NCBI RefSeq assembly: GCF_050920705.1
Contig: NZ_CP154799.1
Span: 2,666,001-2,730,000, forward strand
DNA: 64,000 bases
Source of the DNA: Regnicoccus_A sp014224355
Lineage (GTDB): Bacteria > Cyanobacteriota > Cyanobacteriia > PCC-6307 > Cyanobiaceae
Direction of reading: 5' to 3'
The notes beneath the pieces were generated by a model that saw only the letters and a program-made list of their open reading frames with translations, did no database searches and was not told where the DNA came from. Numbering within the stretch: position 1 is the stretch's first letter; each line of letters begins with the position of its first letter. The translations under genes and the position numbers were made by a program. Positions 8,893 to 17,756 of this stretch are shown here, piece after piece.

Positions 8893-9072
8893 TCAGGACA
8901 CGGGCTGCATCAGACCGCCGCCGGGGCTGGAGTCGTCGTCGTCGTTTTCCTTGTCGTTCTGGAACAGAGCGAACAGACCGAGGGCCAGCACGCTGATCAG
9001 AGCCGAGACAAGGGCATAGCCGCTCTGGAGCTCTGCCGTCAGACCGCTGGTACCACCCACCAATTCACCCAT
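8893..9072 (-). CDS. small single-span membrane protein with acidic tail
   Basis: A 59-residue reading frame from ATG 9072 to TGA 8893. The N-terminus MGELVGGTSGLTAEL leads into one hydrophobic helix (about 19-36, ALVSALISVLALGLFALF), followed by QNDKEN, a run of four Asp, and SSPGGGLMQPVS. This architecture (short lumenal end, one helix, charged tail) resembles small photosystem or b6f accessory subunits, but I do not recognise it as any of them. Upstream, TTACAGTGTTACG gives a possible -10 region. It lies between a Ctp protease (convergent) and mfd (same strand, upstream of this gene). Confidence 0.6.
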   Translation of the reverse strand: MGELVGGTSGLTAELQSGYALVSALISVLALGLFALFQNDKENDDDDSSPGGGLMQPVS

Positions 9073-9164
9073 GTTTACGTTTCAGGTCGTAACACTGTAA
9101 CGAACTTTTGCGGAGATGAGACAAAAGACAATCTGAAGCCTGCCCGCACCCTGACACGGGGGCC

Positions 9165-12100
9165 TCACACCGCCAGCACCGCGGCGTTCCTCGCCGCCGC
9201 CTGCTCCTGCCGCTGGGCATCGGTGAGGCCATCCGTCCCGGGGATCTGCTCGGCCATTGCGGCCAGCCACTCCTTGAGGGTGTCCAGCTGGCGCTCGGCC
9301 GCCAGCACGTTCAGGCCGCGGGCCAGCACCTTGGCTGTGCTGCCGCCGCCGCCCTGATACACCAGCCGGCCGTGAAGATGCTGGGGCAGACCCTGGCGCA
9401 GCAGGCGGAACGCCGGTTCCTCCATCGGTGTTTCCAGCACGATGTTGGGCTTCTCCAGGCGGATGCGCGAGAAGCCGCAACGCCGAGCCAGCAGCTTCAG
9501 CTCCATCAGCTGCAGCAGACTGGCCACCGGTGATGGGAGGGCCCCGTAGCGATCCACCCAGTCGGCGGCCAGCTGCACCAGCTCCTCTCGGGCCCGGCAG
9601 TCGGCGGCAGCGCGGTAGGCGGCCATCTTCTCGTCGCTCTCGGGGATCCAGTCCGCGGGAATGAAGGCGGTGATCGGCAGATCGATCTGGGCTTCCTCCA
9701 CCACCGGGATGTCCTGGCCCTGAATCTCGGCCAGCGATTCCTGCAGCATCTCCATGTAGAGATCGAATCCGATCACTTCCATCTGGCCGCTCTGCTCCAC
9801 CCCCAGCAGATTGCCGACGCCGCGGATCTCCATGTCGCGCATGGCCAGCTGGTAGCCGGACCCCAGCTGGGCGAATTCCTGAATCGCCCGCAGCCGCTGC
9901 CGTGCCGCTTCACTCAGTGACGCATCACCGGGATAGAACAGCCAGGCATGGGCCTGGATTCCGCTGCGGCCCACCCGGCCTCGCAATTGATAGAGCTGGG
10001 CGAGGCCGAACTTGTGGGCGTCCTCCACCAGGATCGTGTTCACCCTGGGGATGTCGAGCCCGCTCTCGATGATCGTGGTGCAGAGCATCACGTCGGCCTC
10101 GCCGGCGTTGAAGGCCACCATCGCGCTCTCCAGCTCCCCCTCAGCCATCTGGCCGTGGGCCACCAACAGTTTCAGGCCCGGCAGCATCTCGCGCAGCACT
10201 CCAGCCACCTCCTCGATCCCCTCCACCCGCGGCACCACGTAGAACACCTGGCCGCCTCGGTCGAGCTCCTGGCGGATGGCACTGCGCACCGCCTCCTCAT
10301 CGAGGGCCGCCAGGTGGGTCTTGATCGGCCGGCGCAGGGGAGGCGGGGTGGTGATCAGGCTCATCTCACGCACCCCGGAGAGACTCATGTAGAGCGTGCG
10401 CGGAATGGGTGTGGCCGAGAGGGTGAGCACATCCACGTCCTTTCTCAGCGCCTTGATCTTCTCTTTCTGATTCACCCCGAAGCGCTGTTCCTCATCCACC
10501 ACCAGCAGTCCGAGCTTCTCGAAGTGGGTGCTCTTGCCCAGCAGCTGGTGGGTGCCCACCACCACGTCCACTGTTCCATCCTTGAGGCCATCGAGGATCG
10601 TCTTGCGCTCGGCGGCGGTGCGGAAGCGGTTGAGCAGGGCCACCTTGAGCGGGTAGGGAGCGAAGCGCTCGCTGAGGGTGCGCCAGTGCTGCTGCGCCAG
10701 CACCGTGGTGGGGGCCAAAAGAGCACATTGCCTGCCGGCCGTCACCGCCTTGAACACCGCGCGGATCGCCACCTCGGTCTTGCCGAAGCCCACATCCCCG
10801 CACACCAGCCGGTCCATCGGCTCGGGCTTCTCCATGTCGCGCTTGACCTCGGCGATCGCCTTCAGCTGATCAGGCGTGGGCTCGTAGGGGAAGGATTCCT
10901 CCAGCTCCCCCTGCCAGGGGCCATCGGGAGGGAAGGGGAAACCATCGGCCTGCTGACGCTCCGCATAGAGCTTCACCAGGTCCATCGCCACCTTGCGCAC
11001 CGCCTTGCGGGCGCGCTCCTTGGCCCGGCTCCAGGCCACACCGCCCATGCGGTTCAGCTCCGGCGGGCTGTCGGTGCTGGCGCGGAAGCGCCCGAGGCTG
11101 CCCAGCTGGTCGGCTGCCACCCTCAGCAGCCCGTCGGCGTACTGCACCACCAGGTAATCGCGCGACTCAGCGCTGATCGCCAGTTTCTCCAGCCTCAGAA
11201 AGCGGCCGATGCCGTGGTTGCGGTGCACCACGAAGTCGCCGGGGCGCATCTTGTTGGGGTCCACCGTGCGGCTGGCCGCCTTGCGGCGCCGGCGCACGTA
11301 GCCCGAGGCGGTCAGGCTGTGCTGGCCGAAGAACTCCCGGTCGGTGAGCAGCACCAGCCGCCAGGCCGGCAGCTGCAGCCCCTCCAGCTCGGCGGTGCCG
11401 CGCAGCTTCAGGGCCACCGGGGTGGCCTGCTCGATCAGGCGCTCGATCGCCGGAAAATCATGGGGGTTCGGCACGAAGCGAGCCGGGCAGTCGTGCTCCT
11501 CCAGCAGCGCCACGGCCCGGCTGGGCTGGGCTGACACCAGCCACACCCGCGCCTTCTCCTGCTGGTAGCCCTTCACCAGGGCTGCCAGGCGACCGAAGGC
11601 GTTGGGGTGGGCCGGCACCGGGCGGCTGGCCAGATCGAAGCTGTTGGGGTGCCGGTCGCTCTCGTGCAGCTCCGCCAGATCGAAGCCGGGGAAGCGATCG
11701 GCCGCCGCCAGGGCCTCGCCCACCGACCTGTGCAGCGAGGGCGGCAGGGAGTCCCGAGGCAGCGAGGCACTGACCTCGGCGTGGTGGTCGCTGGCGTGGT
11801 CGAACCACTGCTGGCCATGGGCCAGGCCCTGGCGCCGCTCATCCACAGCAATCAGGGTGGAGCCGGGCAGGTAGTCGAGCAGGGAGGCCGGCTGCTGCCA
11901 GGCCAGGCCCATCAGCCGGCGCATCCCCTCGGGAGTGCCTCCCTCGAGCAGCTGCTCAAGGGCCTCAGCAGCAAGCAGCTCCGCCAGAGCCTCCGGCATC
12001 GACTCGCGCAGGGCATCAGCGATCAGCGGGGCATAGCCGGTGGGGGTGAGGCGCACCGCCTCGATCGCGTCGAGGGAGCGCTGGGTGGCGGGATCGAACT

Positions 12101-12728
12101 CCCGCAGCTTCTCCAGGTCCTCCCCGAAGAACTCCAGCCGTACCGGCAGCTCGGCACTCACCGGGAAGACATCGACGATGTCGCCGCGGCGGCTCCAGCT
12201 GCCCTCCTGCTCGATCGTCGGCACCCGCTCGTAGCCCAGACGGGTGAGGGTGTCGGCCAGCTGCTCGAGGTCGACGCTGCTGCCCTTGCGCAGGCTCAGG
12301 CAGCGGGCGGCCAGGGCGGCGGGCGGCGGCAGATGGGGCTGCAGGGCTCGCTCGGTGGCCACGATCGCTCCTGACCACGGCCGGCCGCTGCCGTCGATCA
12401 GCTCGCTGAGCACCTGCAGCTGGCCCCAGGTGATCTCGCTGGTGGGATCAAAGGGTTCATAAGGGGAGCCCTCGCTGGTGGGGTAGAGCTGAGCTGTAGG
12501 CCAGCCCATCAGCTCAAGCAGGGCGGCCCAGCGACCAGCCTCCTCAAGGGTGGGCACGATCACCACCAGGGGCCTGGTGCTGCGACGGGCGAGGGCACTG
12601 GCGATCAGCGCCCGGGCTGCCCGGCCGGCTCCACTGAGACGCAACCGCTCGGGGCGCCCGCTGCGCTCCAGCACCTCCCCGGTGAGGGGCACCTGCTCGA
12701 GCTGGCGCACCAGGGCGGTGAGGGGCAT
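9165..12728 (-). CDS. mfd: transcription-repair coupling factor Mfd
   Basis: Large ATP-dependent DNA translocase that removes stalled RNA polymerase and recruits UvrA. The 1187 residues show the UvrB-like N-terminal region (LEEAGRWAALLELMGW, YPTSEGSPYEPFDPTSE), the RNA polymerase-interacting domain (MRPGDFVVHRNHGIGRF), helicase motifs with Walker A GDVGFGKTE and DEEQRFG, motif VI LYQLRGRVGRS, and the C-terminal TRCF domain. I took the ATG at 12728, which starts MPLTALVRQLEQVPLTG; a further 22 codons upstream (to 12794) read poorly. Monocistronic by spacing. Confidence 0.97.
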   Translation of the reverse strand: MPLTALVRQLEQVPLTGEVLERSGRPERLRLSGAGRAARALIASALARRSTRPLVVIVPTLEEAGRWAALLELMGWPTAQLYPTSEGSPYEPFDPTSEITWGQLQVLSELIDGSGRPWSGAIVATERALQPHLPPPAALAARCLSLRKGSSVDLEQLADTLTRLGYERVPTIEQEGSWSRRGDIVDVFPVSAELPVRLEFFGEDLEKLREFDPATQRSLDAIEAVRLTPTGYAPLIADALRESMPEALAELLAAEALEQLLEGGTPEGMRRLMGLAWQQPASLLDYLPGSTLIAVDERRQGLAHGQQWFDHASDHHAEVSASLPRDSLPPSLHRSVGEALAAADRFPGFDLAELHESDRHPNSFDLASRPVPAHPNAFGRLAALVKGYQQEKARVWLVSAQPSRAVALLEEHDCPARFVPNPHDFPAIERLIEQATPVALKLRGTAELEGLQLPAWRLVLLTDREFFGQHSLTASGYVRRRRKAASRTVDPNKMRPGDFVVHRNHGIGRFLRLEKLAISAESRDYLVVQYADGLLRVAADQLGSLGRFRASTDSPPELNRMGGVAWSRAKERARKAVRKVAMDLVKLYAERQQADGFPFPPDGPWQGELEESFPYEPTPDQLKAIAEVKRDMEKPEPMDRLVCGDVGFGKTEVAIRAVFKAVTAGRQCALLAPTTVLAQQHWRTLSERFAPYPLKVALLNRFRTAAERKTILDGLKDGTVDVVVGTHQLLGKSTHFEKLGLLVVDEEQRFGVNQKEKIKALRKDVDVLTLSATPIPRTLYMSLSGVREMSLITTPPPLRRPIKTHLAALDEEAVRSAIRQELDRGGQVFYVVPRVEGIEEVAGVLREMLPGLKLLVAHGQMAEGELESAMVAFNAGEADVMLCTTIIESGLDIPRVNTILVEDAHKFGLAQLYQLRGRVGRSGIQAHAWLFYPGDASLSEAARQRLRAIQEFAQLGSGYQLAMRDMEIRGVGNLLGVEQSGQMEVIGFDLYMEMLQESLAEIQGQDIPVVEEAQIDLPITAFIPADWIPESDEKMAAYRAAADCRAREELVQLAADWVDRYGALPSPVASLLQLMELKLLARRCGFSRIRLEKPNIVLETPMEEPAFRLLRQGLPQHLHGRLVYQGGGGSTAKVLARGLNVLAAERQLDTLKEWLAAMAEQIPGTDGLTDAQRQEQAAARNAAVLAV

Positions 12729-12869
12729 CGGAGGGCAGGCGGGCTCGGGGATCGATCTTCGCAAGCGGGGGCATCGGCCGCGGCCCGCCGCCAACTTCCC
12801 CTCCAGGCGCTATGACCAGAGTCCGGAAGCCGGCTGTTCCGGCCTCCGTCTGCAGCAGATGGCGCCGTC

Positions 12870-13775
12870 ATGAGCAAGACCCGCCGCCCATCGCGCCGAT
12901 CCCGTCCAGTCCGCCGCCCACGGGGATCAGGGCCCAGATCAACCGTGGCGGGGCGCCTGGCCCCTGTGCTGATGGGTCTGGTGATCAGCACAGGCGGAGG
13001 TCTGGCTGCCCTGGCCCTGCTCGCCCCCCTGACCAGACGCACCGACACCCTCCTGGCCCTGCAGGACCTCACGTTCCAGCTGCAGGAGGTGGTGCTCGCC
13101 AGCCGTCCGGCGCCGCCGCGGCCCGGCGATCGGGTGCTCAGCCGTGCTGATCTGCCCTGGCTTCAACAGCAACTGAAGACGGCTGACCTGACCTGGCAGC
13201 CGCGGGCCGAACCCCTTGGCGATGGACGAATCCGCTACACATACAAGCGTCGTCTAGACGATCCACCCCTGTCCATCGCGCAGATCGAGGACCTGCGACG
13301 CAATCCCCCCAGCCACGAGGCCGAGCGTGCGGCCATCGCGGACCTGCTGACCATGCTCGAGCGGGTGGGGGTGCAGGTGGTGATCGGCGCGCCCCGCAAG
13401 GACCGGGCTGCCGGGGAATGGGAACCGTCGGCCCGCACCCTGCGCCTCCGCCCCGATGTGATCGAGAAGGGCAGCGTGGAGTTCGCCCGGGTGCTCAACC
13501 ATGAGGCGATCCACGTGGCCCAGAGCTGCCGGCACGGAGGACTGGGAGCCCGGCCCAGGCTGCTGGGTCTCTCGATGGTGCTGGATCCGATCAGCCAGCG
13601 CCACCTGGAGGATCCCGTGTATGCCAGGGCCAGCCCCTCCGAGATCAGCCTGGAGCGGGAGGCCTACGCCAACCAGAACCAGCTCAGCCTGGGGCCTGCT
13701 CTGCTGGCGAGGGAGTGCCCTGCTCCTGGCTGGAGGCCGTGGGCTCCTCCAGCCGCTGCGCCAGCAGCTCGTTGA
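12870..13775 (+). CDS. membrane-anchored protein with HExxH motif, unknown function
   Basis: 301 residues. Features in order: a very basic N-terminus (about 1-28), one hydrophobic segment (about 29-53, LAPVLMGLVISTGGGLAALALLAPL), a central extracytoplasmic region, and HEAIH at 211-215 (LNHEAIHVAQSC), a zinc-metallopeptidase-like motif. EREAYANQNQ follows about 48 residues later and could supply a third ligand. Whether it is an active peptidase is inference. The last 92 bp overlap the convergent gene at 13684-14436, which is unusual. Divergent from mfd. Confidence 0.7.
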   Translation: MSKTRRPSRRSRPVRRPRGSGPRSTVAGRLAPVLMGLVISTGGGLAALALLAPLTRRTDTLLALQDLTFQLQEVVLASRPAPPRPGDRVLSRADLPWLQQQLKTADLTWQPRAEPLGDGRIRYTYKRRLDDPPLSIAQIEDLRRNPPSHEAERAAIADLLTMLERVGVQVVIGAPRKDRAAGEWEPSARTLRLRPDVIEKGSVEFARVLNHEAIHVAQSCRHGGLGARPRLLGLSMVLDPISQRHLEDPVYARASPSEISLEREAYANQNQLSLGPALLARECPAPGWRPWAPPAAAPAAR

Positions 13776-14436
13776 AACGCAGCAGGTCATCGTCGCTGAG
13801 CTGCTGGCGGCTGGCCAGGCGGAACTCGCGCTCCAGCAACGACCGACCCTCGGCGGGTCCCCAGCCCAGACGCGCGAGCAGAGCGTCGGAGCGGCGCAGG
13901 AGGTCGGAGCGGCGCATGGGCAGGGGGGCGCTGGCCGGATCCATGCCAGGCTCCAGCCGGCGCAGGACCCCGAGGTAGGCCAGCAGATCGGCATAGCGGA
14001 TCAGACGGCTGCGGCTGGGATGGCCGAAAGCGCGCTGCAGGTAGATCGACTCCTGATCCCGCTCCCAGCTGAGCTGACGCAACAAACGCTCCAGCTCCGC
14101 CAGCTCCTCGCTCCAGTCGTCGGGATCAGCCGGAGGTTCGATCTCGGGGCCGGCCACTCCGCCTTCGGAGGCGCTGGGTTCAGAAGACGCGGCAGGCGCT
14201 GGAGGTGCCGGTGGGAGCGGAGCTGGCCTGACTTCTGACTGCAATGCAGGAGGTGGTGCAACCTGGGAGGACGTCTCAAGCCGTTGCAGCAACCGCTGCA
14301 GAGCCCGGTCCTCGGCGGCTTCGGCCGTGGGTGCTTCCCCCAGGGCGCTGCCCAGGCAACGCCCTCCCTCCCAGGCGCTCACCGCCACCACCCGCTGGCC
14401 GGATTCGGCATGGGCCAGTCGTGCCCGAAGCTGCAT
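13684..14436 (-). CDS. hypothetical cyanobacterial protein with proline/alanine linker
   Basis: 250 residues with no signal peptide. The N-terminal part (1-55; VVAVSAWEGGRCLGSALGEA, then a helix) is followed by a Pro/Ala-rich linker (about 60-95) and a helical C-terminal domain (about 105-230) containing SWERDQESIYLQRAFGHPSR and RLIRYADLLAYLGVLRRL. I do not recognise the family. The 3' end overlaps the HExxH gene by 92 bp on the opposite strand. It is transcribed divergently from the TerC gene. Confidence 0.65.
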   Translation of the reverse strand: MQLRARLAHAESGQRVVAVSAWEGGRCLGSALGEAPTAEAAEDRALQRLLQRLETSSQVAPPPALQSEVRPAPLPPAPPAPAASSEPSASEGGVAGPEIEPPADPDDWSEELAELERLLRQLSWERDQESIYLQRAFGHPSRSRLIRYADLLAYLGVLRRLEPGMDPASAPLPMRRSDLLRRSDALLARLGWGPAEGRSLLEREFRLASRQQLSDDDLLRFNELLAQRLEEPTASSQEQGTPSPAEQAPG

Positions 14437-14496
14437 CGCGGAGGAGCCGGTGGTGGGGACTTTCTAGAGTGGCGCCACCGAACCCGCTGCACGACA

Positions 14497-15279
14497 ATGG
14501 AAGCGGAGTCGATCTCCTCCCTCACCCCCCTGCTGGAAGAAGCGGATCAGTGGGGGGAACTGTTGCTGCTGCTGCCGCTGCTGGTGGCGCTCGAGGCGGT
14601 GCTCTCCGCCGACAACGCCATCGCCCTGGCCGCCATTTCACGGCGGCTGCACGATCCGGCCCGCCAGCGCCAGGCCCTGAACCTCGGACTTGGCCTTGCC
14701 TTGCTCTTCCGCCTGGGGTTGATCCTGCTGGCGCGCTGGGTCCTCAACTTCTGGCCCCTGCAGCTGGCTGCCGCCGCCTACCTGCTCTGGCTGAGCGGCA
14801 GCAACCTGCTGCGGCCAGGCGAGGGGGCCGCCGACGACGAGCCGGTGGCGGTGGCGGCCGTGAAAGCCTCCGCCGTCGGCCAGCATCCCTCCGAGGGCCT
14901 CGCGGCTCAGCCCGGCACTGGGGGACTGGGGGCCGTGGTGATCACCCTGGCCGTCACCGACCTGGCGTTCTCTCTCGACAGCGTGGCGGCTGCGGTGGCC
15001 GTGAGCGATCGGCTCTGGCTGGTGATGACCGGCGGAGTGATCGGGGTGATCGCCCTCCGCCTCACCGCGGAACTGTTCATCCGCTGGCTGGGGCTCTACC
15101 CCAACCTGGAGCGGGCGGGTTATCTGGCGGTGGGGCTGGTGGGCCTGCGGCTGCTCCTGCGCCTCGGGCTGCCCCAGCTGGTGCCGCCGGAGTGGACCCT
15201 GCTGCTGCTTGTGGCCGGTCTCTTCCTCTGGGGCTTCTCCAGGCGTGTGAGCGGCGATGCCGGTGAGGTGAACCCCTGA
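14497..15279 (+). CDS. TerC-family integral membrane protein
   Basis: 260-residue polytopic membrane protein. The two acidic membrane motifs typical of TerC are visible: SADNAIALAAI near residue 36 and TDLAFSLDSVAAAVAV near 155, each inside a hydrophobic helix. About seven helices are predicted by eye. TerC proteins have been linked to tellurite resistance, metal (notably Mn) export and, in plants, thylakoid membrane biogenesis; which applies here is unknown. I chose the ATG at 14497 because translation upstream in the same frame is arginine/proline noise. Overlaps or abuts the DUF6464 gene. Confidence 0.88.
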   Translation: MEAESISSLTPLLEEADQWGELLLLLPLLVALEAVLSADNAIALAAISRRLHDPARQRQALNLGLGLALLFRLGLILLARWVLNFWPLQLAAAAYLLWLSGSNLLRPGEGAADDEPVAVAAVKASAVGQHPSEGLAAQPGTGGLGAVVITLAVTDLAFSLDSVAAAVAVSDRLWLVMTGGVIGVIALRLTAELFIRWLGLYPNLERAGYLAVGLVGLRLLLRLGLPQLVPPEWTLLLLVAGLFLWGFSRRVSGDAGEVNP

Positions 15280-15641
15280 AGCCCCTGCGCGTCGAACTCC
15301 GCCAGGCCGGCAGCGGCCACTTGCTGGCCCAGCTCGAGCTCGATGAACTGGGCGAGATTCCCCTGCCAGGCCGTTGGTTTCTCCATGGCGGCAACAGCTT
15401 CCTTGTGCTGCAGCGCCATCACCGGTATCAGTTGCGCAATGGTCGCTACGAGCTGGCCGGTGTGGCCCTGCAGGTGAAAGCCGAGCGGCAGCCCAGGGAG
15501 GCACGCTGGTGGAATGGAGGCTGGGTGATCGGCGACCCCAGTTGCCGCTTCAATGCCCGATCGCCGCTGCTGCGCTGCGCGGTGCTGCCCGACGGACCCT
15601 GTGAACGCTGCGCCCACTACAGCGGACGCCACCAGCCCTGA
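15276..15641 (+). CDS. DUF6464 family protein
   Basis: Small cyanobacterial protein of unknown function. The pattern FLVLQRHHRYQLRNGRYEL, WVIGDPSCRFNARS, LLRCAVLPDGPCERCAHY matches the DUF6464 family, with four conserved Cys near the end that could bind metal. Start is uncertain. A TTG at 15321 gives 106 residues, but family-like sequence (LRVELRQAGSGHLL) continues upstream to a CTG at 15276 that overlaps the TerC stop and has GAGGTG before it, so I extend to there. Probably co-transcribed with the TerC gene. Confidence 0.75.
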   Translation: MKPLRVELRQAGSGHLLAQLELDELGEIPLPGRWFLHGGNSFLVLQRHHRYQLRNGRYELAGVALQVKAERQPREARWWNGGWVIGDPSCRFNARSPLLRCAVLPDGPCERCAHYSGRHQP

Positions 15642-15656
15642 GCTTCCCTCAGACCC

Positions 15657-16304
15657 TCAACCCAGGGCTTCGCGCAGGGCCACTGCGGCGAACACCAGGA
15701 ACAGGCCCCCGCTGAGCCGATAGAGCACCCGCTCGGAGAGGAGCTGGCCGATCCACTTGCCCGCCCCCACCGCCAGGCCCGTGACCAGGGCATGGCCCGC
15801 CAGGGTGCCGGCCAGCAGGGCCGCGAAGGTGAAACCAGGCGCTGTGGCCAGAAAAATTGTGGCGAACTGGGTGCGGTCGCCCAGTTCGGCCATGAATACC
15901 AGCAGGAAGGCTTCACGCACCACCAGCCAGCCGCCGGCCTTGCTCTGGCTCTGGCCAGCTTCGGCGGCGTTGACCAGGTCCTCGGCCTCCTGGGCCTCCT
16001 GCTCGGCGGCCTGGGCTCCCATCGACTGAGCATCGATCAGCAGCTTCAGGCCGAACCCGCCGAAGAGCAGAGCCGCCAGCCAGGGCACCAGCTCGGGCGG
16101 CAGCAGACTGCGCAGGCCCAGGCCGAGGGCCAGGGAAATCACCGTGACGGCCGCCAGGGCCGTGAAGGCCCCGAGGAACACCCAGCGGCCCCGGTGGCGG
16201 GCGGCCAGAAGGAAGGCCACGAAAAAGGTCTTGTCCCCCAGCTCCGCCAGGGTGATGGCCGTGAAGCTGGAGCCGAACGCGGCAATGGCGGGATCGCTGG
16301 CCAT
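15657..16304 (-). CDS. UPF0016/GDT1-family transporter, probable Mn(2+) exporter (Mnx-type)
   Basis: 215-residue membrane protein with two copies of the family signature E-x-G-D-[KR]-[ST]: AELGDKTF in the first helix (about 21) and AELGDRTQ in the second half (about 141), plus about six helices and a charged middle loop (AAEQEAQEAEDLVNAAEAG). Homologues include Synechocystis Mnx, which moves Mn(2+) across the thylakoid membrane, and yeast Gdt1 (Ca/Mn). The assignment to manganese is by family. It lies 21 bp after sbtB on the same strand, so it may be transcribed with the bicarbonate uptake genes. Confidence 0.9.
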   Translation of the reverse strand: MASDPAIAAFGSSFTAITLAELGDKTFFVAFLLAARHRGRWVFLGAFTALAAVTVISLALGLGLRSLLPPELVPWLAALLFGGFGLKLLIDAQSMGAQAAEQEAQEAEDLVNAAEAGQSQSKAGGWLVVREAFLLVFMAELGDRTQFATIFLATAPGFTFAALLAGTLAGHALVTGLAVGAGKWIGQLLSERVLYRLSGGLFLVFAAVALREALG

Positions 16305-16325
16305 GAAGGAAACGGTGGCTGAGGC

Positions 16326-16608
16326 TCAGAACGGCTCAGCCTGGGAGACGAAGCCAACCCCTCCGTAGTACTCCAGGATCGGCCTCAGGCCCTGACGGAG
16401 GGTCTCGAGAACGGCGCTCTCGCAGAACACCATCACATGGACATTGGCACCGAAACCGCTGAACTCCATCGACTCGGAGACCGACCCATGGGGCCCTCTC
16501 CCCGTCACATGGCGGATCACCGAGTAGCCGGGGGGCGCCTGCGGAATCGATCAGGTGAACCACCCGCTCGAGTTCCCGTTCGCTGCAGATCAGATCGAGG
16601 CGTTGCAT
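16326..16608 (-). CDS. sbtB: SbtB, PII-like regulator of bicarbonate uptake (frame broken in a C6 run)
   Basis: PII-like signalling protein that binds cAMP/adenine nucleotides and controls SbtA. The N-terminal part MQRLDLICSERELERVV...SAGAP is read from 16608; the frame is then lost in C6 (plus strand G6 16530-16535). Removing one C joins it to GYSVIRHVTGRGPHG, the T-loop, and on to ANVHVMVFCESA and YYGGVGFVSQAEPF. The restored protein is about 93 residues, normal for SbtB. It lies 15 bp after the sbtA stop. Neighbouring genes have the same kind of defect, so I treat this as a probable sequence error. Confidence 0.85.
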
Positions 16609-16623
16609 GGGAAGGGCCGGAAA

Positions 16624-17618
16624 TCAGACAGCAGGGATGACCAGCCTCACCATCGCCATGTAAAGCGGAATGCCCACCACGATGTTGAACGGGAAGGTCA
16701 CCCCCAGGGCGGTGGAGATGTAAAGGCTCGGACTGGCCTGAGGCACAGTCATGCGCATCGCCGCGGGCACCGCGATGTAGGAGGCACTGGCGCTGAGCAC
16801 CATGAACAGGAGCGCATCCCCCTGGGGCAGACCGAGCAACCTGGACACCACCAGGCCCACCCCTGCATTGAACAGGGGCATCAGCACGGCGAAGCCGATC
16901 AGGAAGGCCCCGGCCCGCCGGAGATCACCAACCCGCTGGGCCGCCACGATGCCCATGTCGAGCAGGAAGAAACTGAGGGCTCCGTAGAAGAGCTCACCGG
17001 TGAAGGGCTCCATTCTGCCCAGCCCCGAAGGGCTGAAAGCCGCCACGAGCCCACCGATCACCAGGCTGCCCACCAGCAGCAGCACCGAGCTGTTCAGAAA
17101 GGCCTCATGCAGCAGCGAACCCCAGCGGATTCCCTCCCGGGGTTGCTCCGCCGGCTCACTCGAGGCCAGCTTCACCAGCAGCAGACCGATGATGATCGCC
17201 GGGGATTCCATCAGGGCCAGGGCCGCCACCATGAAGCCGTCGTGGGGCATCCCCGTGAGACCCAGGAAGCTCTCCGCCGTGATGAAAGTGACCGCACTGA
17301 TCGAGCCGTAGGTGGCGGCGATCGCCGCCGCGTTGAAGGTGTCGAGCTGACGCTGCAGCACCAGGAAGCTGTACAGGGGCACGAGGGCCGACATCAGCAT
17401 CGCCGCCGCGATCGTGCTGATCACCTGGGGACCGAGGCCGCTGTGGAGCAGCTCCACTCCCCCTTGAAGCCGATGGCCAGCAGGAGATAGAGAGAGAAAA
17501 GCTTCGGCAGCGGCGCCGGGATCTCCAGGTCGGATCCCACCAGCACCGCGATCACCCCGAGGGCGAAGAACAGCACCGGCGGTGAGAGCAGATTCTGCAG
17601 AACCAGGCTGGTCTCCAT
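16624..17618 (-). CDS. sbtA: SbtA, sodium-dependent bicarbonate transporter (frame broken in a G5 run)
   Basis: High-affinity Na(+)/HCO3(-) symporter of the CO2-concentrating mechanism. The start METSLVLQNLLSPPVLFF and LLLAIGFKG are read from ATG 17618. One extra base in the C5 run (plus 17459-17463) joins this to GVELLHSGLGPQV and the remaining helices, including SALVPLYSF, ATYGSISAVTF, FFLLDMGIVAAQR and the final SASASYIAVPAAMR. The restored length is about 331 residues, shorter than Synechocystis SbtA (374). Upstream, GGTCCC-A-GGGACC (17721-17733) is a perfect palindrome that could be an operator. Operon with sbtB. Confidence 0.87.
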
Positions 17619-17756
17619 TCCGGCGCCCGGCTGATGATGAACTCCAAGGGCGCAGATTACCCAGGACCATCGACAACTCCAGGCCGGCGACGCGCTTGTT
17701 CGCAGAGCGGAAAGCAGCCCGGTCCCAGGGACCCGAACCGCGTGGTGGCTCGTTCC

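Noticed and set aside
9948..11534. 528-codon plus-strand frame inside mfd
   Set aside because: Antisense to a fully convincing mfd; high-GC genes here give long open antisense frames.
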